This document shows positions 36,153-48,100 of a DNA stretch of 64,000 nt, in pieces; position 1 is the stretch's first letter, and every line of letters starts with the position of its first letter. The notes under the pieces are model-generated. The model had not been told where the DNA came from and made no database searches. It worked only from the letters and a program-made list of their open reading frames with translations. The position numbers and the translations under genes are program-made. This stretch comes from Chionis minor (Eukaryota > Chordata > Aves > Charadriiformes > Chionididae), in contig VZSF01005685.1 of assembly GCA_013398295.1 (NCBI GenBank), positions 502,310 through 566,309 on the forward strand, written 5' to 3'.

Positions 36153-39100
36153 GTGAGTCGCTCGTGCGTTTGCACGGCTGCTGTTGGGGTTGCCTCCCCG
36201 TGGGTGAATCTGGCTGGTGGTTTGAAAGATCGATGCTGGTCCGGGGCACGGCGCATGCTGGTCTGCTCCCGCTGCTTGGGTGGAAGGGGTCCGGAAGGGC
36301 TTGGGGGTTTCTATCCCAGAGGGACCCACAGATCAGGCCTACACTATGGGCTTGGCATAAGATCTTAAACCCAAACAGAAAAGAATAAATACAACAAGGC
36401 TGAGTGGAACCACCACCCGGATGTTCCTGCTGCCCACAGCTCCGACGGGCGGCTGTACCGACCGGCTCACACACGCACACACATGCAGGGTGCGTCAACA
36501 CCTTGGTTCGCTTGTGCGCCGCCGTCAGTCACACTAAAAATTAACCAAAACTCCCGCTAATCACTATGGGAAAGTGCAAAAGTTACCAGCCAGAACGCCT
36601 GTTCCTGCCAGCACCGATAACCCGGCGGCGAGTCGCCCTCGCCGCCGTCGCAGAGATCGGTGGGGCACGGGAGAGCCCAACCTGCCGGCTGCCGGCCGGC
36701 AGCGCCATGCTGGTGGCAATTAATCACGCAGACCTATTTGGGTGGTATGTAAATGCCTGGTGGTAGCAGGTTTGGCGGGGGGGGAAACTAATTTCTAATT
36801 TTGCTGTCTGGTTTTTTCTATGGCAAATCGCTCTCTTTTCTCACACAGTCCGTTTGTCCGGGTTCTTGTTTGGTTTGTCTGTCCACGGGAGCTGCAGTTA
36901 CAGTAACTACCCCCGTGCTCTCCGGCAGCTACCTATCCCCAAACCGCCGTGTTAGGCTTATTGCAGTTGCGCTTGGCTGCAGAAAGCAATTCACATTTTT
37001 CCCCGTGTGAGGCTTTCCAGTAAGTTAAATTTTACCTCTCTGCTTACTTCAGATTAACCATAAAATACATTCTTTCGCAATCAGCCGCAATGTGATCTGC
37101 AGTGTAATGAGAGCATGAAAAGGACAGCTTATTATCTGTACTGTTTTCCTGCTAATTACCAGCCATTCAGGATGTGTGGTGGCCCCAATGCTACAGTATT
37201 TCGCAGCATCGTGTTAAAAAACCATAAAGGATCATTTCTAATCTGCCCTCCTGTGCTCACTGAAAGACAAAGGGCACTGTATTAAGCACCGGGCAGAATG
37301 TGGGCTTTCTCTTTCAGCTGGTGCCGAACAGCATCCTGCAAGGAGATTTCTATAAATCTCTCCAGTCCTGGTTTTCTCTCTCCCAGCAGCCTTTCTTCTG
37401 GATAAGTATATCAGCTGTTAAAAAGATCCAAATTTGCTTAACCCCCCATGTACTACGAGATTAATTTGCACACCATACTCCCATAAAAACAAATGTCATG
37501 CTAGCTTCATGTAGCTGATTTTACTCTCCCCCTCTAAGGACAACATGTTCTCAAAATATCACTCTATACTTCTGGCTGAAATGATGCCAAGATGCTTTAT
37601 TCTTTTTCTGCTGTTTTTTTCCCCCAAGATAAAAGAACCGATGCCACTTGTGCACATACAGCGAAGTACTTCTTAGGTGCCTTTTCTCAGTAAACAAAAG
37701 ATATCAACAGGAGTTGCCAAAGATCAAGACAACAACACTGTTCAAATCCAAATTATTGCAGGATTTTACACTCCAAACCTGTAAACCCTTAAGCACAGGA
37801 GTAACCTACTTCTTTGCTTCTTGGTGCGGCTTTGTCACCATTGTCAACGCTGAGCTGGTTTCGGGAGGCCTTGCTGAGCTGCCGAAACAATCTGGCCACG
37901 ACAAATTAAGGATCTTGAAGAAGGGTAGCAATTTCTAGGGCCAACGTCACAGCCCAGCAAAGGTCTGATCTTAAATGGCGAGCAGCTGGTTTGTGGCAAG
38001 GCCCTGGGAGAGCGCATCGCCCCCCCTCAGAAGGTCCCCTGAGCCAAATACACCCAAACCACAGCACAGACCGATGCAACAACTTCATGTGTCTCTGCGG
38101 GCTTTCCTCCCCACCATCCCTGCTGTTCTTTCCCGGTCACATCTCCATTTGTAAAGGTCTTTCTGCAGAATATTAATGCTGGGTTGCGTATTTCACAGGT
38201 CTGCCTGTGCCCACCCATGTGCCACCACCGGCGTGGCTGTGCCCGCGGGCTGCTGGAGGGGGACATGGGGCAACCAACACGCAGGACATGAAGGGTGAAC
38301 AGAAGGAGGACCTCCCGGCTTGCTGGAGGTCACTGCCGCGGGCTCCTCGGGCTGAGCGGGGCCAGCGGAGCCTCCCGGCTTAGCAGGATGCTCTTCCTCC
38401 TGCAGGATGCCTGGAGCGATGCCAAGGGGCAGCTCCACATGGACTCGCAGCAGGACTACCAGCTCCTTGGGGCTCGGAGGGCTCCCGAGGGGCTCTACCT
38501 CCTCTTCAGAAGAGTCTTCAGCACCTGTGACCCCAAGGACTATCTAATAGAGGTATGGCATCGCCCTCACCCTGCTGTAGCACTCCCCAGCCCCAGGGCA
38601 CCAGGCTGGGCTCCAAACCCCACCCCGCATGGTTATACTTGACCGGTGCTTTGTTTTGGGGACAGCATCAGGCATTTGTGCTGTCTAGGGCAGAAAGGAA
38701 GCGTGCTACAGATGTCAGCCCTGTGACATGAGTAATGTTTGGCACAATCTACTTACAACCCCTTGTAAACCTCTATGAAGCGTAGATTTTAGCTTGTTTG
38801 CATCATCCGCTCCTGTTAAGTGTGTGTTAGGTCTACATAAATACCCTCCTGCATCACTCCAGTTTGCAGTCTGGAGTCGACTGTTTGGAGTGTTAAAAAG
38901 AGATGTTGGTGTTGTTCAACAGGAGGCAGAGAGGAGGGTTTTGGCAGGAGTCAGAGCAAAGGGACCGCAAATAGAGTCACTGCGGTCTGCTCCTGTGTGG
39001 TTCGGTCAAGTCCCTCTGGGTCTGTGTTCACCGCTCCTCTGAGAGGGGATTTGGGAGAAACCTTCCCAGTGGGGAAGCTGAAGAGCTTTGGGGTCTCAGC

Positions 39101-42100
39101 TATGGACCTGGTGAGTGGGGACGAATCGGCACAATGCTCATTTCAGATGAAAGCCTTTGCTGGGCAGGATATTTTAAAGCCAACGTGGGCACAGAGCATC
39201 CTTGAGTTTTTGTCGCTAGCTTTCAAATCTTGTCTTGCGGTGAGAAACGTCTACTGTCTGCCAAAACATGGAGAGCCCTGGAGGAAAAAAAAAATCTGTG
39301 TGTGAACTGGGAAAAGACTTGCAGGTCTTTATTCTCTGATCCTTTAAGAGAAAATTACCCTCTTTTTCTTTCTTCCTTATCTCCTGTCCAGAGACCACTG
39401 GGTACAATAGCACCTTCCTTGCTTGCAGTAGACTTTCAGCAGAGTCTCTCTTGGTATCCCCCAACAAAAGCTGGGAGAAGGTGAGGATTTCAGGAAGAAG
39501 TTTTCTTCCTGCTGTTCCTCTCCAGGCTGTTGCCTGTGGCCATTGTTGGGGCTGGACTCCAGGATGGGATGAGCCCTGAACTGATGTGGCTGTCCCAGCC
39601 TGGAGCTCAGGAGGGACGAGGGGCTCTGAAAGAGCAGAGAGGAGATGTTACCCATACAGAACTAATGTCATCTGGGGAAAACTTTTCAGACTCTCCCAGC
39701 TGGTAGGGAACCCTCTGTGATCACATCAGCCAAAGAAATGCCCGTTAAAACTACATTCTTTCTGGGACAGCCCAGCAAAGTGAGCTACTGGTGAAGTCAG
39801 GGTGGTTTCCCACCTGGGGAGGGGTCCAGGCCCACTCCTGGATTCATGCCACTGATACTGGTGCTAATAGTCCATGCAGTTCACGTTCCTGCATGAAAAG
39901 CCACCTGATATACTTTGCTCTTGCTTCAGGATGGCACCGTGCACCTTATCTACGGGATCCTGGAGAAACCGGTCCATTCCCTCCAAGCCATCAACATCTC
40001 TGCCATCCACAGGGGACTGCAGAGGGTGCAGCTGCTAAAGCCCAACATCACCATCCCTGAACTGCCCAGCGACATGAAGACCATGGAGATAACGGCCCCC
40101 AACATTGTCATTCCCAGCCAGGAGACAACCTACTGGTGTTACATGGCAGAGCTCCCAGACAACTTCCCCAAACATCACATTATCATGGTAAGAGGCAGGA
40201 GAAGAGGGTTGCTTTCCGTGACGCAGATCAGCAATCGCGTTCACATTCAGCCATTCTGCAAAGTCCACCTCTTCCCTGCCCTTTCACAGGGAGGCTTTCA
40301 GACCCATACGTCTTCCCCAACATGGTACCAAACCATCTTCCAGAGACATCCCACCAGCCAGCAGCATCCTTGTGTCTCCCAGAAAACCTAAACCCAGAAG
40401 TTTCTCAGCAGGAGGTGGCAGGGTGGTGACTTTCCACCTGGCACCATGAGTGAGTACCGGGGCAAGCTCGCTTGCAGATCTGAACCCCTGCAGAAGGCAG
40501 AGCTGTAGCCATCAAGGACAGACCCATGGCAGGATTATGGTGCACAACGAGCCATGAGGAATATATAGACATGGAAAACAAAGGCACAGGGCTGGCAAGA
40601 GCAGGGCAAAAGTGTGCCAGGATATGAACTGGCTTCTAAAAGATTTGGCATGCTCCAAAAAAAAACCCCAAAACAGGGTTTCAGACATCAGTGCAACTTG
40701 TGTGCGTTGCCCAGACGTGTTGCACGTGCTTGGGTCACCTCCCTCAAAGGAGAGGCAGAGACCTGCAGGCAGCCTAGTGCCGGCGAAAAGCAGACGTAAC
40801 GCAGAGCGTACGGCGGAGGCGTAAGGCGCGGAGGCGGCTCGGCAGATGACCCAGCACACCCAGAGTCAAAAAATACACAACAGGGAGAGGGAAAACCTGA
40901 CACACGAGCTGAAGTGTGTGCTTAGCGATTTATAGGGGAGAGACGGTGTTGCAAAGGAAAACTCAGAAGGAGGATTTTCTCTCCAACAGATGGTGCGAAA
41001 TGAATCATCTGTGTGTAAGTAAAAAGCCCGTAACTCCCGATACCTTCCCGCTGCTGCAGATCATTTCTACAGCTGGCGCTTTTAGCCAGAGCCGCTCCTC
41101 AGGCTTATTTGAAGTCACTCTTTCTACCCCAAATCCTCCTTCCCATGCCCCGAGCAGCTGTTGGCTACAAAAACCCCAGAGCTGCAGGCAGAGCTACCGC
41201 AATGTGGCCAGGACCCTCTTCAGGAAAAAGTGATCTCCCCAGGGTCACTCACACCCTGCAAAACTGGCAAAGGACTCAGTCATCACAAAGCAGACCAAGA
41301 TCTGCTGATGAGGTGCATCTGTCGCTGGAGATGGGATGAGGTGTTCCGCTATGAGCTCTGGTGGACTCTGGGTTGGTCCCAAAGTCAACCAAGAGCTCCT
41401 ATGAGCTCTGGTGGACTCTGGGTTGGTCCCAAAGTCAACCAAGAGCTCTTGGCCCTTGGTGCCTCGTGCCCAGAGCAACCATCCCTCCCCATCAGGCAGC
41501 AGAAACTGTGCCATTCAGTAACGCTCCTTGTGGAGCCTGCACAGGCAGCAGCCCCTGGAGATGGGCACTCACCAAATGGTCTTAATGCGTCCTCCTTCTT
41601 GGGTCCTGCTTTGCAGTACGAGCCAGTGGTCACGGCAGGCAACGAGGCCCTGGTCCACCACATGGAAGTCTTCCAGTGCGCTGCTGAGTTCGACAGCTTC
41701 CCCCATTACAACGGACCCTGTGACTCCAAAATGAAGCCAGACCGGCTCAACTACTGCAGGCACGTGCTTGCAGCGTGGGCCATGGGAGCGCAGGTGGGTG
41801 TGAGACGGGACCCACCACCCTGGGTCAAAGTTTTGCTCCTGGGCATTTTTGCTGCTACTTCCCAACTCTTCATGATCCTATCCTGGGATTGTCCCATGTG
41901 GGCTGTCCCAACCCCAGTCTCTGATGAGATTTGTGTCCAGCCCTATCTGAGCTCTGACCAGACATGTCTGAGTTTCCACCCCACCCTCCTCAGTGCTGTA
42001 AATCGGTGTGATGTCCCTACACAGTGGTTACGCCGTTGCACGTGCATGCGCCATGTGAGAAGCCTTTGGAAGTAAGACCAGCCCACCAAGCACAAACAAG

Positions 42101-45100
42101 AGCACCAGCCATGTCCCTCAGCCCACAGCGGGAGTCAGGATGATGCCCAGACATTTCCCTTAGGCTCTTCAGCCTTGTCCCCAGGAAAACCACCCCACCA
42201 CTCCCTTAACACTCTCCCTCTCCTTCCAGGCTTTCTACTACCCCAAAGAAGCAGGTCTTGCCTTCGGTGGCCCAGGCTCCTCCAGATATTTGCGCCTTGA
42301 GATCCATTACCACAATCCCCTGGTGTTCAAAGGTGAGTGGGTGCGTGGGGATGCCCCGTATCTCCCCAGCAAGGCACTGGCAGGAGAGCTGGGTAAACAC
42401 CAGGGACTGCCACCCCCCTAGGGAGGACTTCATACAGAAGAAAACTTGGCCAAAATCCTATAGCACTGTTTGCAAATTTCTGGAGACCTCGTGGTCCAGA
42501 TCTGTGCTAGTGGGAGGAATAAATCAAATCCTCACCACGCTGCTGCCTTTCTGGTCTTAGCAAAGTCATCCTCACCAGGGGCTGGACCTCATGCATGCCC
42601 AGTGGTGGGGAGGGATGCTCAGAGAAGGGAGCCTGCCTGAGCCCGCAACCCCCCAGGCAGAAAGCTGCCCCTACACATTGTTCCTACAGGGCAATGGTCC
42701 AAGGCAACACCGTTATTTGGCTGGGCTATCGCAGGTGTCCCCCCAGTTTCGGTGCAAGGAGGTGGTGGTGGGTCTGAGCTCAGAGCCAAGAGCAACAGTG
42801 GTGCCGAAGTCACCAGAGAGACAGCACCAGCCTGCCTGGGGATGGGGGAATTTAGATGTTGTTTTACTGGTATTCCTGCTTTGATAATGTTGTCAGGAGA
42901 CACATTTAAAAAAAAAAAAAAAAAAAAAAAGGATGCCAAACAAGCCAGTTTCTTCATTAACATAAAAACAAGTAGCTTCCTGACTACCCAAGTATATTTT
43001 TAGCAGACCACAGCATATGTACTGTAGATCAATCATAGCACATTCGGCAACTCGAGAAGAAACATGTCTATAAATACAGAGCTCACGTCTTTCATAATTT
43101 ATCTGCTTTTGCGTATTAACCAATAGTGTCTCCCCTGTTATTCTTATCCCTGGGTGGGCTCCAGCCCAGATACAGGGAGTTCAAAGCTGGCCTGAATCCC
43201 TCCTGACCTACTGAACCTGCCCTTTCCTTTTACTTGCAGAGCTGGGTGGGAAATGGGAACCAGAGCTGGGCTTTGCGTCCCGGCAGAGCTCGCTGCTGCC
43301 TCTGCCTGCCCCGTGGGCAGCATCTGCCCGGGCCACACCAGGGCACAGGGTCTTCTCCAGCACCCACCACCTCCCGGGGGAGGCTAAATGGAGCAATCCC
43401 AAACGCAAGAGAGACCAGAAGCTTTCTAAATGCAAGGAGTACTTGCTCCAAATGCATTTCTCCTCCTTCCAGGCCCACGATATTGGGATGTACCATCCCA
43501 TTATTGGGATGTATCTGTTACAGATGCAATGAGCTGTATTTCTGAGGGAGTTCTCCAAAGCATCCCATGATCTGTCCTCCTGCTTTGGGCTCTCTAAAGG
43601 CACCACTTACCTCTCTTGGGAGCAATTCAACCTCAGGTCGGTGACCTCTCTAGGGGACCAGGCGTGTGTTTGGGGCCACTCAGTAAAGGCTTGCATGAAA
43701 ACAGGATTTTAAACCATTAAGAACTGCACACATGAAGAAAGCTGCGAGTGAGAGGCCGGAGCACGTCTCCCCTCACCCACTGCAGCACAGCGTCATTTTT
43801 CACGCCTGACCTTGTCCCAGCAACTGTCACTTCTCCCACGATGACTTGCAGCCTCATCCTCTCGCCTGCCAGGTCGCCACGACTCCTCGGGAATCCGCCT
43901 CTACTTCACGGCCACCCTGCGACGCTACGACGCCGGCATCATGGAGCTGGGCTTGGTCTACACGCCAGTGATGGCCATTCCCCCGGGCGAGGACGCTTTC
44001 ATCCTCACCGGGTATTGCACCGACAAATGCACCCAGCTGGTGAGCGCCCATCCTTTCCGCCCCAGCTTCACCTCGGAAAAGAGAGGTTGCAAATGGTTTT
44101 TCCCAGGTCCCAGGCAGCGGTGGTACGGCACCGAGCTCCCAATTCCCAGTTTTAAACTCCCTGAACCCCTCACCATGAGGTTGTGCTGGAGAGAAAAAAT
44201 CTGCAATGTAAAACAAACAACGAGCAGCTGGTTGGGATGCACTGAAGTCCCCTTGAAGCAGCTCTCCTGGGGCACCATCTGCTCCGGCTCCCCAGGGTAA
44301 CATTCCCATAAATCTTACTGCCGAGCTGGCTGTGTCCCAGTGGTCCTTTCCCCCATGGAGATGGGAATATTGGCCTCTGCTTCCAAGGAGCTTGCCAAGA
44401 GCTGTCTCAAGTGTGGTTTCAAAATGCCCACCTTACCCTCAAGGAAGTTTTAGCGGCTGTTTTTGTAGGGCCTACCCAAAAGGAACCATTTGTGCCACCA
44501 CTAACGAATGCAAGGAATCAAGCAGCGTCTGGCTCAGCTGCTCCCGCTGACTTAGGGCACGGCAGCGCATAAATTGGTTTTGGCAGCGGCCCGAGCATCT
44601 GTCCCTCTGCAGGGAGCTCACTTCCACGCTGCTCCAAGGGCACAGCAATCCCCAAACCCCCCAGCACAGGGATGGCCGGTCCCGGGCATGCAACAAGGGG
44701 ATGCACAGGAGGGGAGAGGAACAGAGTTGGGCAAGGGGCTTGAGCCATCTTTCCTGCAGGCTCTGCCCGCTGCCGGCATCCGCATCTTTGCCTCCCAGCT
44801 CCACACTCACCTGGCAGGAAGAAAAGTGGTGACAGTGTTGTCCCGGGATGGGAAGGAGCGGCAGGTCGTCAACGCTGATGGTCACTACAGCCCTCATTTC
44901 CAGGTACAGGGGTCTGCAGGGGCAGTGGGGGGTCCCAGCTGGATGTCACCCATGGGGGCTGCTGTCCCGGGCACGGAGCCATGGCGTTGCTCTAACACAG
45001 CCCCTTTCCTTCCCTCCCAGGAGATCCGCATGCTGAAGGAGGTGGTTGCCGTTTTTCCAGTGAGTGGCTCCAAAAATCGTGGTGGCTTCCAAACACTGCA

Positions 45101-48100
45101 AGACCTACCCCTGACCCCGCAGCCCCGAGCCTCCTGACTCCTTTACACCACCTCATCTCCTCCGTCACCGGCAGCCCCTTCCCACGAAGAGGCACCGGCT
45201 GGGACCTCCCGGGGAGGCTGCAGGAGGACACGTTCCCCGTCGTCCTTGGGTCATATCTGCCACCCCCGTGCAGATGCCTTGGGGACGCCGGGGCCCATCT
45301 CATATGGCACAAAACCTGTGTGTGGGCAACCAAATCATGCCGGGAGCTAAATTAAGCATCTGATTTAGTGGGGCTTCCTCTAGCAGAGGGAGGCTCCTTG
45401 GGGGTGAGGGTGAACTTCCTCCTCGCTTGGTGGAAGGAGAGGAAGAGATTCGGCAGCAAATGTGGTGGGACTGGGTGGTAAAACAGAGGCAGACCATGCA
45501 GGTGAGGAAGGACCCGGCTGCAAAGCCGAGGACAGCGGGAGCTGTCGTGCCCCAAGAGGCTGTTCAAAAGCATCAGCACCCATTGAGACCATCCCGTCCC
45601 TGTGGGATGTCCCCATGGTCTCCAGCACCAACCATGGAGGTGGATGCAGCTGTGCCATCAAGCTGGGAAATCGATTTGGCAACTCAAATTGTTGCCTAAG
45701 TACATTTTTTTTAGGTGCTTCAGCCCTGCAGAAATTCTTAGAAAGTGAGGAAAGCGGGAAACACCGTCCCCGGGATGTGGATCTAGGGAATCTCCCCAGG
45801 GGATGCAAGTTTAGCAAGTGCTCCTGCGGACCAACCGCGGCTGGTGCTGGTGGGGCAAACAGACTCCCCCGGGCTGGCAGCGCTACAGGGGGCAGAGATG
45901 TCCTACGTTACACACCCCCTGATCCCAAATTTGCTGATCGGAAAGGGGAAACTGCACTCTCACACCTACACGTGTCTGTGTTCGACCCCCCCAGGGTGAC
46001 GAACTCATCACCACCTGCACATACAACACGGAGGACCGGAGCCGAGCCACTGTGGTGAGTCGGGGGGGCGAGCTCACCTCCCTGCCCGGGGGTGGCCGGT
46101 GCTGGCACCCCAGGGCTGGGGGCACCCACAAAGTGGGCACCTGCATGAACCCGGGCTGAATCCCAGCCAGAAACCAGAGGGAGGTGGTAAAGAAGCGAGC
46201 CCGGGAGGCTCTGCCGTCTGCAGCGGGGATGTTAAGGTGCTAATTGAGAAGTCGCGTGTGTCACTCTAATTCCCATCACAAACTGTTCCACCGGGGATTA
46301 CTTGTAATTAAAGAGAAGTGGCGTTTTTTGACAGTGCATGTTATTTTCTTACATAGGCAGCAAAAAAAGAGCCTGTCAGAGGTACCAGCAACAGGGACGA
46401 AGCTAAATATAGCAGAGGGATTATAGGAAATCTGCATTTTAATGTAAACCACACGATCTAGCCTGAAAGCCTGTCCTTGCATAAAGGGCGGATGGGCAGA
46501 TGAGCAGAGTGCGGCCCATCCCACACACCTGAAGGCGTGTGTGTGTATCTATATATCTATATATATAAAAAATATGTGTGTGTGCCCATAGGGGTGTGAG
46601 CTTTGTGCTTTTGCAGCCCCTCTGCCCTCCCCGGCAGGGCAGAGCCGGATCCCGCTGCCAGCAGGTTTGTGTCTGTGCCACAGGGCGGGTTTGGCATCCT
46701 GGAGGAGATGTGTGTGAACTACGTGCACTACTACCCCCAGACACAGCTGGAGCTGTGCAAAAGCGCTGTGGATCCCGGCTACCTGCACCGGTACTTCAAC
46801 CTCGTGAACAGGTACAGAGCCGCTGCGCGGCGGGGCGGAGGGGAGAGGGACCATTGCAGGGCCCTGTGCTAGTAACACCGGAAAAAAGTTTTAAAAAGTG
46901 GGTTTTGAGACCCTGGCTGTGCAGTAGATGCGTGGGGGTGCTCAGGCAGTGCGGGTTTCAGGAGCTGTGGCTGTGAGTTGGAGCCCAGTCTTGCCCTCCC
47001 CTGTCCCCAGAACTGGCTCCCAAACCTGGGGCTTTGGAGTCCTGAGCACAAGAAGGACACGGACCTGTTGGAGCGGGGCCAGAGGACGCCACGAAGACGA
47101 TCCGAGGGCTGGAGCCCTTCTGCTGGGAGGACAGGCTGGGAGAGTTGGGGGTGGTCATCCTGGAGAAGAGAAGGCTCCAAGGGAGACCTTAGAGCCCCTT
47201 CCAGTTCCTAAAGGAGCTCCAGGAAAGCTGGGGAGGAACTTTTTACAAGGGCATGTAGTGATAGGATGAAGGATTTTAAACTGGAAGAGGGATATTTAGA
47301 TGAGAGATGAGGAAGAAACCCTTGACTGTGAGGGCGGTGAGCCCCTGGCCTAGGTTGTCCAGAGCAGCTGTGGCTGCCCCATCCCTGGAGGTTCAAGGCC
47401 AGGTTGGACGGCGCTTGGAGCAACCTGGTCTGGTGGGAGGTGTCCCTGCCCAGGGCAGGGGGGTGGGACTAGACAATCTTTAAGTTCCCTTCCAACCTAA
47501 ACCGCTCTGTGATTCTATGATTTAAGGATGGGAGAGCATTCCCAGGGAGTGACTTCCCAGCAAGAGTTAGTGCATGGCCGAGGACGTATGTGCAAAATAC
47601 TTTTTGTAACCCAAGGCAGATGCCAAGCACCCCTGCCAGAGAAGCAGGTTGCAGCTCATTCACCCATGGTGAGAGGGGCGAGATGCTGACCTTGCACAGG
47701 GTGTCCTCCTCACCGGCACTCTGGCTGGTCCCAAATCTTCCCCTCGCAGGTGCTGGCTGCGCTAGGCTCTCCCTGCTCCCAGCGCCGACTTCGGAGCCAT
47801 TCCAGGCTGAGCTTTAGGCAGGGAGGAATTAGACACATCCAGCGCTGAAAGTGGATGGCATTGCTGGGTTTTAGCGTGGCATTTCTCCTGCTACAGGTTT
47901 AACGATGAGGAGGTCTGCACGTGCCCGCAGGTCTCTGTCCCACAGCAGTTTTTCTCTGTCCCCTGGAACACGTTCAACCGAGACGTGCTGAAGTCCCTCT
48001 ACGGCTTTGCTCCCATCTCGATGCACTGCAACAAGTCCTCAGCCGTGCGGTTCCCGGTAGGTACAGCTTCCCGACCAAAGCTTCTCTGCAAAAGTCCCAG

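Noticed and set aside
41161..42075. Longest open frame in the window (304 codons, plus strand)
   Set aside because: It runs through the end of DBH intron 3, exon 4 and the start of intron 4 in the DBH frame. Only the exon 4 part is coding; the rest includes a 50-base tandem repeat and lacks any family match.
42908..42930. Poly-A run in DBH intron 5 as a retrocopy tail
   Set aside because: No gene-derived sequence precedes it; it is a simple repeat.
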